DNA of 64,000 nt from contig CAVYJK010000024.1 in NCBI GenBank assembly GCA_963768765.1, forward strand, positions 115,264 to 179,263. The letters are read 5' to 3'. Below the pieces are notes generated by a model. It made no database searches. It saw only the letters and a program-made list of their open reading frames with translations, and was not told the DNA's origin. How positions within the stretch are numbered: the first letter of the stretch is position 1; each line of letters starts with the position of its first letter. This DNA is from DASWLF01 sp963768765. GTDB lineage: Bacteria > Desulfobacterota > Desulfobaccia > Desulfobaccales > 0-14-0-80-60-11. This document shows positions 9,205 to 17,846 of the stretch, piece by piece. The translations under genes were made by a program, and so were the position numbers.

Positions 9205-10497
9205 TTGCCTAATGTAGTGGTGGTGGGCACCCAGTGGGGGGACGAAGGCAAGGGGAAGATCGTCGATCTCCTCAGCGAGCGGGCCCAACTGGTGGTGCGT
9301 TATCAAGGCGGCAACAACGCCGGCCACACCCTGGTGGTGGGCGGGCAAAAGTTTATCTTCCATCTAATCCCTTCCGGGATTTTGCACTCCGGCACCCTGT
9401 GCCTCATCGGCAACGGCGTGGTCCTGGACCCCGAGGTCTTTCTGATGGAGGTGGACCGGCTTAAGGATCGAGGGATTGCGGTGGGGCCGGAGAATCTCCG
9501 CATCAGCGAGCGCACCCAGGTGATCATGCCCTATCACCGGCGCATCGACGTGGCCCGGGAAGAGAAAAAAGGCGCCACCAAAATCGGCACCACCGGCCGG
9601 GGCATCGGGCCGTGCTACGAAGACAAGGTGGCCCGCCGGGGCATCCGGGTGGCCGACCTCCTGGACCCCGAGGTTCTTACCGCCAAGCTGGACGACATCC
9701 TGCCGGAGAAGAATTTCTACCTGGAAAAATTTCTGGGCGACGCCCCCCTTTCCCGGGACGAGATCCTGGCCTCCTATCTGAAAATGGGCGAGCGCCTCCG
9801 GCCCTTAACGGCCAACGTCTCGGTCCTCCTGGCCCAGGCGGCGCGGCAGGGCAAGAACATCCTGTTCGAAGGGGCCCAGGGGACCCACCTGGACATCGAC
9901 CATGGCACTTATCCATTTGTCACCTCCTCCAACCCGGTGGCCGGGGGGGCGGCGACCGGCACCGGCGTGGGGCCGGGCCAGTTGCACTACGTCCTGGGCA
10001 TCGTCAAGGCCTACACCACCCGGGTGGGAAGCGGTCCTTTTCCCACGGAGTGCCTGGATAAGATCGGCGATCACCTGGTGGAATGCGGGGTGGAGTTCGG
10101 CTCCACCACCGGGCGCCGGCGCCGCTGCGGCTGGCTGGACGCAGTGGTGCTCAAGGACGCCGCCCGGCTCAACGGGCTCACGGGCCTGGCCATCACCAAG
10201 CTGGACGTCCTCACCACCCTCAACCCGGTGAAAATCTGCCTGGCCTACGAAGTGGAGGGAACCCAAAGGGACACCATCCCCGCCACCATCAAGGAGCTGG
10301 AGCGCTGCCGGCCGGTATTTGAGGATCTCCCCGGTTGGACCGAAGATATCCGGGGGGTGCGCACGTATGCGGACCTGCCGGCCAACACCCGCCGCTACCT
10401 GGAGCGGGTGGAGGAGCTGGTGGGGGTGCCCATCCAGCTCATCTCCGTGGGGCCGGACCGGGAAGAGACCATCGTGGTGCAGAATCCGTTCGCCTGA
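9205..10497 (+). CDS. purA: adenylosuccinate synthetase
   Basis: About 430 residues, the usual length. It joins IMP and aspartate using GTP, the first committed step from IMP to AMP. The N-terminal GTP loop GTQWGDEGKGK, GGNNAGHT, the IMP-binding TTGRGIGPCYEDK, GAQGTHLDIDHGTYPFVTSSN and the C-terminal STTGRRRRCGW and KLDVL blocks are all present. I choose the TTG at 9205 because AAGGAGG (9191-9197) sits 7 bp before it; an upstream TTG at 9184 would add seven residues but overlaps that site. No neighbour is functionally linked. Confidence 0.95.
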   Translation: MPNVVVVGTQWGDEGKGKIVDLLSERAQLVVRYQGGNNAGHTLVVGGQKFIFHLIPSGILHSGTLCLIGNGVVLDPEVFLMEVDRLKDRGIAVGPENLRISERTQVIMPYHRRIDVAREEKKGATKIGTTGRGIGPCYEDKVARRGIRVADLLDPEVLTAKLDDILPEKNFYLEKFLGDAPLSRDEILASYLKMGERLRPLTANVSVLLAQAARQGKNILFEGAQGTHLDIDHGTYPFVTSSNPVAGGAATGTGVGPGQLHYVLGIVKAYTTRVGSGPFPTECLDKIGDHLVECGVEFGSTTGRRRRCGWLDAVVLKDAARLNGLTGLAITKLDVLTTLNPVKICLAYEVEGTQRDTIPATIKELERCRPVFEDLPGWTEDIRGVRTYADLPANTRRYLERVEELVGVPIQLISVGPDREETIVVQNPFA

Positions 10498-10955
10498 GGC
10501 GTAGCCGCAGGCAAAACGGAGCAGAGCGGCAAGCCTGGACGGAGATCTATAAGCCGCGACTCTGCCCGGTTTTACACGCTGTAAAAATAGTTGACACCAG
10601 CCACCCCAGCCTGGGAGCGAAATGCTGAGGGGCATACCCGATTACTTTTTTATTCCTTCTGGTTAGCCCTTGACCCCAATTCCCTTCCCTGGCATGATCG
10701 ATGCTTAGATTGCTGGGGAGGGGTTTCGGGCCCGCCCCCCGGGTCAAGAATCTTGCCAGGCGCCTTTACTTGGAAGATTTAATGTTTAAATAAAGTAGGA
10801 AAAAATATATTTATGCCGCGGGGGACTGCGGGCCCTGCCCCTGCTGGCAGGTACGGCGGCAATCACGCCGGTAGGCCGTAAATGGTCATTGGTGCCACCC
10901 GGAAGGTAGCGAAGAGTCTCGATTGTTAAATGCTGTTTCAAAACTGGTCTTCCTC
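10498..10955. other. non-coding spacer after purA
   Basis: I see no gene. A short palindrome TTTTACA-CGC-TGTAAAA lies at about 10571-10587. The rest shows no recognisable RNA or protein. Confidence 0.5.
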
Positions 10956-11027
10956 TGTCACCCTGAGCGAAGCGAAGGGTCTATTCCTTTGAAATGACTA
11001 GATTCTTCGCTTCGCTCAGAATGACAG
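10956..11027. repeat. MITE-like hairpin (GTCACCCTGAG... end), copy 1
   Basis: A palindromic unit beginning TGTCACCCTGAGCGAAGCG and ending CGCTTCGCTCAGAATGACA. Related units lie at 14825-14877, 29902-29972 and 37724-37801. All are intergenic. Confidence 0.65.
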
Positions 11028-11090
11028 TTAGAAGCATCGGCGAGTTTCTCCGCCTGCCGATAGAGCAATCAGGCAATCAAAGGAATTGAC

Positions 11091-11648
11091 ATGAAAGAAA
11101 TCCGGTTTCATGGCCGCGGCGGCCAGGGCGCGGTGACTTCGGTGGAGCTGCTGGCCCTGGCGGCCATAGAGGAAGGCAAATACGCCCAGGGTTTCCCCAG
11201 CTTCGGGCCGGAGCGTCGGGGCGCGCCGGTGCTGGCCTTCTCCCGGGTGGACGACAAACCTCTCAAGTTGCGCTGCAAGATCGTCTCCCCCGACGTGGTG
11301 GTGGTGCTGGATATTTCCCTGCTGCGGATTCAAAACCCCCCGGCCGACCTGAAGGCGGACGGCATCATCGTTTTGAACACCCCCAAGAGCGCCGCGGAGA
11401 TTCGCCAGGAGTACGGCTACCGGCACACCCTGGCCCTGGTGGACGGCAACAAGATCGCCCGGGAAGTCCTGGGGGTGCCCATCGTCAACACCACCATGCT
11501 GGGGGCGCTGCTCAAGGCCACCGGCATCGTCAAGGTGGAGTCCCTGGAGGAGCCCCTGAAGGAGCGGTTCGGGCCGCTGGCGGTGAAAAACTTCAACGCC
11601 CTGAAAGTGGCATTTGAACAAACCATCATCGAGGAGCGGCAGTCGTGA
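11091..11648 (+). CDS. porG: 2-oxoacid:ferredoxin oxidoreductase, gamma subunit
   Basis: 185 residues, ATG at 11091 with AAGGA upstream. HGRGGQGAVTS at the N-terminus and FPSFGPERRGAPV are hallmark blocks of the gamma subunit of pyruvate/2-oxoacid:ferredoxin oxidoreductases. It forms the complex with the delta, alpha and beta subunits encoded next. The stop overlaps the porD start by 4 bp, so the two are translationally coupled. The family includes pyruvate, 2-oxoisovalerate and aryl-pyruvate enzymes; the substrate of this one is not fixed by the sequence. Confidence 0.9.
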   Translation: MKEIRFHGRGGQGAVTSVELLALAAIEEGKYAQGFPSFGPERRGAPVLAFSRVDDKPLKLRCKIVSPDVVVVLDISLLRIQNPPADLKADGIIVLNTPKSAAEIRQEYGYRHTLALVDGNKIAREVLGVPIVNTTMLGALLKATGIVKVESLEEPLKERFGPLAVKNFNALKVAFEQTIIEERQS

Positions 11649-11935
11649 AAAAACCTTGGGATCAGTGGACCTGGCAGGAGATTGAAATCGGCGGGGTCTT
11701 GACGGTGCCGGGCACGGCCCGGGAATACCGCACCGGGGATTGGCGCTCGCTCTACCCCGTGTGGGATAAGAAGCGCTGCATCAAGTGCGGGGTCTGTTGG
11801 ACCGTGTGTCCCGAGGCCGGTATCTCCGAGGAACCCGACGGCTATTTCGATATGAATGACTATTGCAAGGGCTGCGGCATCTGCGCCAAAGAGTGCGTCA
11901 CCGGGTGCATCAGCATGGTGTTGGAGGGAGAGTGA
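11645..11935 (+). CDS. porD: 2-oxoacid:ferredoxin oxidoreductase, delta (2x[4Fe-4S]) subunit
   Basis: 96 residues. Two ferredoxin motifs, CIKCGVCWTVCP and CKGCGICAKECV, carry electrons from the thiamine-bound intermediate toward the acceptor. Its start overlaps the end of porG and its TGA overlaps the ATG of porA, showing a tightly packed operon. Confidence 0.9.
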   Translation: MKKPWDQWTWQEIEIGGVLTVPGTAREYRTGDWRSLYPVWDKKRCIKCGVCWTVCPEAGISEEPDGYFDMNDYCKGCGICAKECVTGCISMVLEGE

Positions 11936-13128
11936 TGGCCCAGAAAATGACCGCCGGCAAACGGGTGGGCATGGAAGTTTCCATCGCGGTAAGCTACGCG
12001 GTGCAACTGGCCCGGGCCGAGGCCATTGCGGCCTACCCCATCACCCCCCAGACCCACATCGTGGAGCACCTGTCCTCCCTGGTGGCCAACGGCGAGCTGG
12101 AGGCGGAGTTCATCACGGTGGAATCCGAGCATTCCGCCATTAGCGCCTCCATAGGCAGCGCCGCGGCGGGGGCCCGCACCTACACCGCCACCAGCTCCCA
12201 GGGCCTGGCCCTGATGCACGAAATTCTCTTCATCGCCTCGGCCATGCGCTTCCCCATCGTCATGACGGTGGCCAACCGGGCCCTGTCCGGGCCCCTGTCC
12301 ATCTGGAACGACCACGGCGACATCATGGCGGAGCGGGACATCGGCTGGATCCAGGTCTTCGTGGAGAACGGCCAGGAGGCCTTCGACCACAGCATCATGG
12401 CCTTCAAGATCGCCGAAGACCACCGGGTGCTGCTGCCCATGATCGTCAACCTGGACGGCTTCATCCTGAGCCATGTGGTGGAAGCCCACGAACTCCTGGA
12501 CCAGGAGACGGTGGACCGCTTCCTGCCGCCGCTGGTCCCCTACCACCGCCTGGACCCGGCGAAACCCGTGACCATGGGGGCCTTCGCCATGCCGGAGCTG
12601 TACACCGAAATGAAGATGGCCCACCAGATGGCGCTGACCAATTCCTACGGGCCCATCGTCGAGGTGTGGCGGGAGTGGGGGGCGCTCACCGGGCGGCATT
12701 ATCAGCCGGTGGAGCGCTACCGTACCGAAGGGGCCAAGGTGCTGCTGTTGATCATGGGGTCCCTGGCCGAAGTGGCCGAAACCGCGGTGGACGAGATGCA
12801 GGCCCAGGGCGAGCCCGTGGGCCTGGTGAAACTGCGCCTGTGGCGGCCCTTCCCCTTCGCCGACCTGAGAGAGGCGGTGGCCGGCGCCGACCTCGTTATC
12901 GTGTGCGACCGGGCCCTGTCCCTGGGCGGCGCCGCGGCCCCGGTGCTGGCCGAAGTGCGCAGCGCCCTCTATCCCCTGGCCGTGAAGCCGCAGACCCTGG
13001 GCTACACCATCGGCCTGGGGGGCCGGGACGTGCAGCCCGACGACTTTATCAAGCTGGTGCGCCACGCCCTCTCCGAAGCCAAGCAGGGCCCCAGCCAGGA
13101 ATTTTTCATGTACGGAGTAAGAGGCTGA
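11935..13128 (+). CDS. porA: 2-oxoacid:ferredoxin oxidoreductase, alpha subunit
   Basis: 397 residues. AAYPITPQTHIVEHL near the N-terminus and TSSQGLALMHEILFIASAM are typical of the pyruvate-synthase alpha subunit, which helps form the TPP and CoA sites. The ATG at 11935 overlaps the porD stop (TGATG), and its own TGA overlaps the ATG of porB. Members reversibly make acetyl-CoA (or another acyl-CoA), CO2 and reduced ferredoxin from a 2-oxoacid. The three diaphorase-like genes that follow suggest that the electrons are passed to NAD here. Confidence 0.9.
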   Translation: MAQKMTAGKRVGMEVSIAVSYAVQLARAEAIAAYPITPQTHIVEHLSSLVANGELEAEFITVESEHSAISASIGSAAAGARTYTATSSQGLALMHEILFIASAMRFPIVMTVANRALSGPLSIWNDHGDIMAERDIGWIQVFVENGQEAFDHSIMAFKIAEDHRVLLPMIVNLDGFILSHVVEAHELLDQETVDRFLPPLVPYHRLDPAKPVTMGAFAMPELYTEMKMAHQMALTNSYGPIVEVWREWGALTGRHYQPVERYRTEGAKVLLLIMGSLAEVAETAVDEMQAQGEPVGLVKLRLWRPFPFADLREAVAGADLVIVCDRALSLGGAAAPVLAEVRSALYPLAVKPQTLGYTIGLGGRDVQPDDFIKLVRHALSEAKQGPSQEFFMYGVRG

Positions 13129-14117
13129 TGGAAAAATTCGGTTTTGCCAACAGCACGAAATTCGATACCTTCGCCTCCCGCCTGATGCCCCGGGAGGAGT
13201 ATTTCACTTCGGGGCACCGGTCCTGCCAGGGCTGCGGCGAGGCCCTGGCGGTGCGCTGGGTCTGCAAGGCCATCGGCAAAGACGCCATCATCGCCCACGC
13301 CACCGGCTGCATGGAGATCGTCAGCTCCGCCATTCCCCAGACCGCCTGGATGCACCCCTGGATTCACGTGGCCTTTGAGAACACCTCCGCAGTGGCCTCG
13401 GGCATCGACGCGGCCCTGAAGGTCCTGGAGCGCAAGGGCAAACTGACGGGCCCCATGCCCAAGGTGGTGGCCATGGGGGGCGACGGCGGTACCAGCGACA
13501 TCGGCCTCCAGGCCCTCTCCGGGGCCCTGGAGCGGGGCCACAACTTCACCTACGTCTGCTGGGACAACGAAGCCTACATGAACACCGGCATCCAGCGCTC
13601 CAGTTCCACGCCCTTCGGGGCCATGACCACCACTTCTCCTCCGGGGAAGAAGAGCTTCGGCCAGCGCACCTGGAAGAAGGACATGGTGGCCGTAGCCGCG
13701 GCCCACTGCATCCCTTACGTGGCCACCGCCTCGCCGGCCTACCTCTTCGACCTGTACTTCAAGATCCGCAAGGCCATCGAGACCCCGGGGCCGGCTTACG
13801 TCCACGTGCTCTCGGTCTGCCCCACGGGGTGGCGCTCCGCCACGGACTTGAGCGTCCGCCTGGCCCGGCTGGCCACCGAAACCGCGGTCTTTCCCCTCTA
13901 CGAGGTGGTGGAGGGCCGTCACCGGCTCACGGTGGAGGTTCCCAAGCTCAGGCCGGTTAAGGATTACCTCAAGCCCCAGGGGCGGTTCCGGCACCTGAGG
14001 GAGCCGGAGGTCGAGTTCATCCAGAAACAGGTACTGGCCAACTATGAGCTGTTATTGCAGAAATGCAAATCTCCCTTTCCGGAATTTGCTCCCATCCACG
14101 TGCCACAGGCAGGTTGA
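13128..14117 (+). CDS. porB: 2-oxoacid:ferredoxin oxidoreductase, beta (TPP-binding) subunit
   Basis: 329 residues. HRSCQGCGEALAVRW at the N-terminus is the conserved beta-subunit opening. The thiamine diphosphate/Mg motif is GGDGGTSDIG with the downstream CWDNEAYMNTGIQ. It ends 2 bp before the 24-kDa-subunit gene. The alpha and beta subunits together form the catalytic core. The lack of a fused ferredoxin domain fits the archaeal-type four-subunit enzymes. Confidence 0.9.
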   Translation: MEKFGFANSTKFDTFASRLMPREEYFTSGHRSCQGCGEALAVRWVCKAIGKDAIIAHATGCMEIVSSAIPQTAWMHPWIHVAFENTSAVASGIDAALKVLERKGKLTGPMPKVVAMGGDGGTSDIGLQALSGALERGHNFTYVCWDNEAYMNTGIQRSSSTPFGAMTTTSPPGKKSFGQRTWKKDMVAVAAAHCIPYVATASPAYLFDLYFKIRKAIETPGPAYVHVLSVCPTGWRSATDLSVRLARLATETAVFPLYEVVEGRHRLTVEVPKLRPVKDYLKPQGRFRHLREPEVEFIQKQVLANYELLLQKCKSPFPEFAPIHVPQAG

Positions 14118-14119
14118 AG

Positions 14120-14677
14120 ATGATCGACCAGGAAAAGCTCGAGGCGATTTTTTCCCGCTACGAATTGGACCCGTGGGACCTGATGCCCATCCTCCACGAC
14201 CTCCAGGAGGAATGCGGCTATCTCCCCAAAGACGCACTGCAGGAGGTGGCCCGCCGCCTGGGGGTGCCCTTCACCCGGGTGTTCAGCGTGGCCACTTTTT
14301 ACAAAGGCTTTACCCTGGCCCCCATCCCCAGGGTGGAGCGGCGCTTGGGAGATCCCCGCAGCCAGTTTTACAGCCTTACCCGGTTTTACCCGGGGTTTGG
14401 CCTGGCGCCCATGGGCCGGCATCATATCAAGGTCTGCCAGGGGACCGCCTGCCACCTGAAAGGCGGCACCCGGGTGACGGAGGCCCTACACCGGCGCCTG
14501 GGGATTGAGCTCGGCAGCGTCACCCCGGATCTGCAGTTCTCCCTGGAGCAGGTGAAGTGCCTGGGCAACTGCGACAAAGCTCCCATGATGACGGTGGACC
14601 AGGATTTTTACAACCGGGTCGGGGTGGACCGAATGACCAAGATCTTGAAACCCTACCGGAAGGCGAAGGAAGAATAG
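14120..14677 (+). CDS. nuoE: NuoE-like [2Fe-2S] 24-kDa subunit of an NAD-linked diaphorase
   Basis: 185 residues, starting 2 bp after porB. The four cysteines of the thioredoxin-like [2Fe-2S] domain are in VCQGTAC and CLGNCDKAP. Between the usual VATFYKGF and HHIKVCQGTAC blocks there are about 25 extra residues, in which FYKGFTLAPIPR and FYPGFGLAPMGR repeat each other. This looks like a small internal duplication. The protein normally pairs with the NuoF/HndC/HoxF flavoprotein encoded next. Its position directly behind porB suggests it docks the diaphorase to the oxidoreductase; that part is inference. Confidence 0.85.
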   Translation: MIDQEKLEAIFSRYELDPWDLMPILHDLQEECGYLPKDALQEVARRLGVPFTRVFSVATFYKGFTLAPIPRVERRLGDPRSQFYSLTRFYPGFGLAPMGRHHIKVCQGTACHLKGGTRVTEALHRRLGIELGSVTPDLQFSLEQVKCLGNCDKAPMMTVDQDFYNRVGVDRMTKILKPYRKAKEE

Positions 14678-14824
14678 AGGTCTCGTAGCGGCGCGGTTGG
14701 GCTGGAGGGGCGAGGCGGCAAAGCCACCGCAAGTTCGGGCGGGGTGTTACTGGTTCCCAAGCTCTGCTTGGGAACGAGCTAAAAGATATGGTGGGCGGTG
14801 CCCACCCTACATTTGGTCTTTTAT

Positions 14825-14877
14825 TGTCACCCTGAGCGAAGCGAAGGGTCTAGATTCGGTGGCAGCTCAGAATGACG
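14825..14877. repeat. MITE-like hairpin, copy 2
   Basis: TGTCACCCTGAGCGAAGCG at one end and GCTCAGAATGAC at the other, in the 275-bp gap that interrupts the otherwise compact por-nuo operon. A hairpin of the type GGTGGGC / GCCCACC (about 14790-14806) precedes it. Confidence 0.6.
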
Positions 14878-14952
14878 CCGTGCGAAGGCAATTTGTAACC
14901 GCAAAGAACTTGAAGCAGGAATATATCTTTCTCAACCTGAAGAGAATTGAAC

Positions 14953-16810
14953 ATGCCAAAGATTAAATCGGTTGCCCAACTGGCGGAATACCGGGCTGAG
15001 TTGCAAGGCCGCCTGGACCCCAACCGGCCCCAGGTCCTGGTGTGCGGCGGGGCCGGCTGCCTGGCCTTGGGAAGTGAAGCAGTGGCGGCGGTCTTCCGGG
15101 AGGAGTTGGACCGGCGGGGCCTGCAGGGCAAGGTGGAACTCAAGTCCACCGGTTGCCAGGGCCTGTGCGCCAAAGGCGTGCGGGTGCTGTTGCGCCCCAA
15201 GGAGATCACCTATCAGCAGGTGGCTGCCCTGAACGCCGCGGAGATCGTGGAAGAGACCCTGGTCAAGGGTAAGATCCTGGACCGCTTCTGCTACCATGAC
15301 CCCGGCGACGGCGCCCTGAAGGGGCCACAAGTCCAAGATTCCCTTCTACCAGGGCCAAGCGCCCCTGGTTCTGCGCCACCTGGACGCCATGAATCCGGAG
15401 TCCCTGGACGACTACCTGGCCCAGGGGGGCTACGGCGCCTTGGCCCTGGCGCTCTCCCAGATGTCCCCCGAGGAAGTAATCGCGGCGGTGGAGCGCTCGG
15501 GGCTCAGGGGCCGGGGCGGCGGCGGCTTCCCCACGGGCCGCAAGTGGCGGTTCCTGCGGGAGGCGGCGGACAGCCCGAAGTTTCTCATCTGCAACGGCTC
15601 GGAGGGCGACCCCGGGGCTTATCTCGACCGGGCGGTGATGGAGGGGGACCCCCACGCCATCCTGGAGGGCCTCACCCTCGGGGCCTTCGCCACCGGGGCG
15701 GCCCAAGGCCATATCTACGTGGGCTACGAATATCCCCTGGCGGCGGAGCGGCTGCGTCAGGCCGTCACCCAGGCCCGGGAGATGGGGCTGTTGGGGGAAG
15801 GCATCCTGGGCACCGATTTCAGCTTCGATATCAAGGTGCACCGGGGCGCCGGCGCCTACGTCTGCGGCGAAGAGACCGCGCTCCTGAACTTCATCGAAGG
15901 CGGCATCGGGGAGCCCCGGAACCGGCCGCCGTACCCGGCCCAGAAAGGCCTCTTCGGCCAGCCCACCGTCATCAACAACGTGGAAACCTGGGCCAACATC
16001 CCGGTCATCATCGAGAAGGGCGGCGACTGGTACGCCGGGCTGGGCACGGACCAGAGCAAGGGCACCAAGGTCTTTTCCCTGGCCGGCGCGGTGCACCATA
16101 CGGGCCTGCTGGAAGTGGCCATGGGCACGCCGCTCCGCCAGGTGATCTTCGATCTGGGCGGCGGCATCAAAGGCGGCGGGGAGTTCAAGGCCGTCCTCAC
16201 CAGCGGCCCCGGCGGCGGCGTCATTCCGGCCCAATTCCTGGATATGCCGGTGGCGTTTGAGAGCTTCCAGGAGGCCGGCGGCAACCTGGGCTCCGGGTCC
16301 ATGGTGGTCATGGACACGGGCTGCTGCATGGTGGACGTGGCCAAGTATTTCCTCAACTTTTCGTACGAGGAATCCTGCGGCAAGTGCACCCCCTGCCGGG
16401 AAGGCACCAGGCAGATGCTGGAGATCCTGAACGCCATCACCAGCGGGCAGGGCACGGAGGAGCACCTGGCCTTGCTGGAAGAGCTGGGCGGGGTCATGAC
16501 CGGGGCCTCCATCTGCGGCCTGGGCCAGAGCGCTCCCAACCCGGTGCTCACCACCCTCAAGTACTTCCGGGACGAATACCTGACCCACGTCCGGGACAAG
16601 AAGTGCCCGGCCCTGGTGTGCCGGCCCCTGCTGAAGTACACCGTGGACCCGGAGTCCTGCACCGGATGCCTCGCTTGCGTGCGGGAATGCCAGGTGGAGG
16701 CCATCACCGGCGAGTACCAGGAACCCCAGGAAATCGACCAGGAACTCTGCGCCAAGTGCGGCATGTGCTACGAGGTCTGTAAGTTCGAGGCCATTAAGGT
16801 AGAATCATGA
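14953..16810 (+). CDS. nuoF: NuoF/HndC-like NADH-binding flavoprotein subunit (frameshifted)
   Basis: About 618 residues over two frames. The first (ATG at 14953) encodes a thioredoxin-like [2Fe-2S] domain (CGGAGC, CQGLC). An extra G in AAGGGGCC near 15320 shifts the frame to HKSKIPFYQGQAPLVLRHL. The 51-kDa core has GRGGGGFPTG (FMN), CNGSEGDPGAYLDR, GAGAYVCGEETALL (NADH), and CGKCTPCREGT for its [4Fe-4S] cluster. The C-terminus adds a two-cluster ferredoxin domain (CTGCLACVRECQ, CAKCGMCYEVC). This layout is that of HndC/HydB-type soluble diaphorases, which move electrons between NAD(H) and ferredoxin-like partners. It overlaps the next gene by 4 bp. Confidence 0.85.
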
Positions 16811-17529
16811 GCAAGGATACGGTATCCCTGACCATTGACGGAGTTAAGGTGGAATCAACCCCCGGCCGCAGCCTGTTGCTGGCGGCCCGGGAGGCCGACA
16901 TCCAGATCCCCACCCTGTGCTACCACGACGATCTCAAGCCCGAGGGCCAGTGCCGCCTGTGCCTGGTGGAGATCGGCTCGGCCCCCCGCACCCGGCTGGT
17001 GAACTCCTGCACCTACCCGGTGGAGCCGGACCTGGTGGTCCAGACCGCCTCCGAACCGGTACTCTCCGCCCGGCGGCTGGTGCTGGAACTGCTGCTGGCC
17101 CGCTGCCCCCAGGCCAAGATCATCCAGGAACTGGCGGCGCAGTACGGGGTCTACGAGTCCCGCTTTAAGACCGACAACCCCGACGAGCTCTGCATCCTCT
17201 GCGGCCTGTGCGTCCGCACCTGCCGGGAGGTGGTGGGGGTGAGCGCCATCTCCATGGCCAACCGCACCCCGGGCAAGACGGTGGCCACCCCCTTCCTGGA
17301 GGAGTCCGAAGCCTGCATCGGCTGCGGCTCCTGCGTCTTCATCTGCCCGACGAACGTCATCGAGTACGCCGAGAAAGACGGTATCCGCACCGTCTGGGGC
17401 CGGGACTTCGAACTGCAGCCCTGCAACGTCTGCGGCAACTACATCGCCCCCAAGGCCCAACTGGAACACTGGGCCAAAGTCACCGGCGACCCGGTGGAGA
17501 GCTTCTTGGTGTGCCGGGATTGTAGGTAG
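16807..17529 (+). CDS. NuoG/HoxU-like iron-sulfur subunit
   Basis: 240 residues, corresponding only to the N-terminal iron-sulfur part of NuoG (HoxU/HydA-N type). The [2Fe-2S] ligands are in LCYHDDLKPEGQCRLC, followed by the His-Cys [4Fe-4S] region and two [4Fe-4S] motifs, CILCGLCVRTC and CIGCGSCVFICP. The C-terminus has additional CNVCG and CRDC pairs. No molybdopterin or hydrogenase domain follows. With the NuoE- and NuoF-like genes it completes a HoxEFU-like wire, here attached to porGDAB. Confidence 0.85.
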   Translation: MSKDTVSLTIDGVKVESTPGRSLLLAAREADIQIPTLCYHDDLKPEGQCRLCLVEIGSAPRTRLVNSCTYPVEPDLVVQTASEPVLSARRLVLELLLARCPQAKIIQELAAQYGVYESRFKTDNPDELCILCGLCVRTCREVVGVSAISMANRTPGKTVATPFLEESEACIGCGSCVFICPTNVIEYAEKDGIRTVWGRDFELQPCNVCGNYIAPKAQLEHWAKVTGDPVESFLVCRDCR

Positions 17530-17534
17530 GGGAA

Positions 17535-17765
17535 TTGTGGGGGGAGGGCCAGGGTTTTTCGTAAGCCGTCCCTGCCCTCCCCCCACACCCCCCTCCCAAC
17601 CCGTATAAAATTTGTAGGGGCACGGCCCCCCGCATAAGCGGCCGGGGAAGGCGGGCCCATGGCCCGCCTTCCCCGGCCTTATTTTTATCACCGTAAAGGG
17701 ATTGGGGGAGGGAGTATGGAGGGAGGCGGTAAGGGCAGTTTCAAACCCCTTGCCCTCCCTTTATC
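17535..17765. repeat. G-rich intergenic repeat, copy 2
   Basis: Contains the GGGGGGAGGGCCAGGG / CCCTGCCCTCCCCCC hairpin, then a near-perfect 19-bp-arm hairpin at 17640-17678 followed by TTATTTTTAT, then the inverted outer part. Between the nuoG-like gene and the convergent pdxA it could act as a bidirectional terminator. Confidence 0.75.
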
Positions 17766-17846
17766 AACTAGTTATAATTTTGTGGAACTCAGAATAATAC
17801 AGGAGGGAGATTATTTATCTTGAAAAAATTTGAGAACTTTTGACAA

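Noticed and set aside
10498..10955. A riboswitch or small RNA upstream of porG
   Set aside because: I looked for conserved cores of common riboswitches and for SRP, 6S and tmRNA signatures and found none; only a small palindrome is visible. A covariance-model scan would decide.
11091..14117. Phenylglyoxylate:NAD oxidoreductase (PadEFGHI)
   Set aside because: The NAD-reactive subunit here is NuoF-like; PadH belongs to a different flavoprotein family. The substrate is left open.
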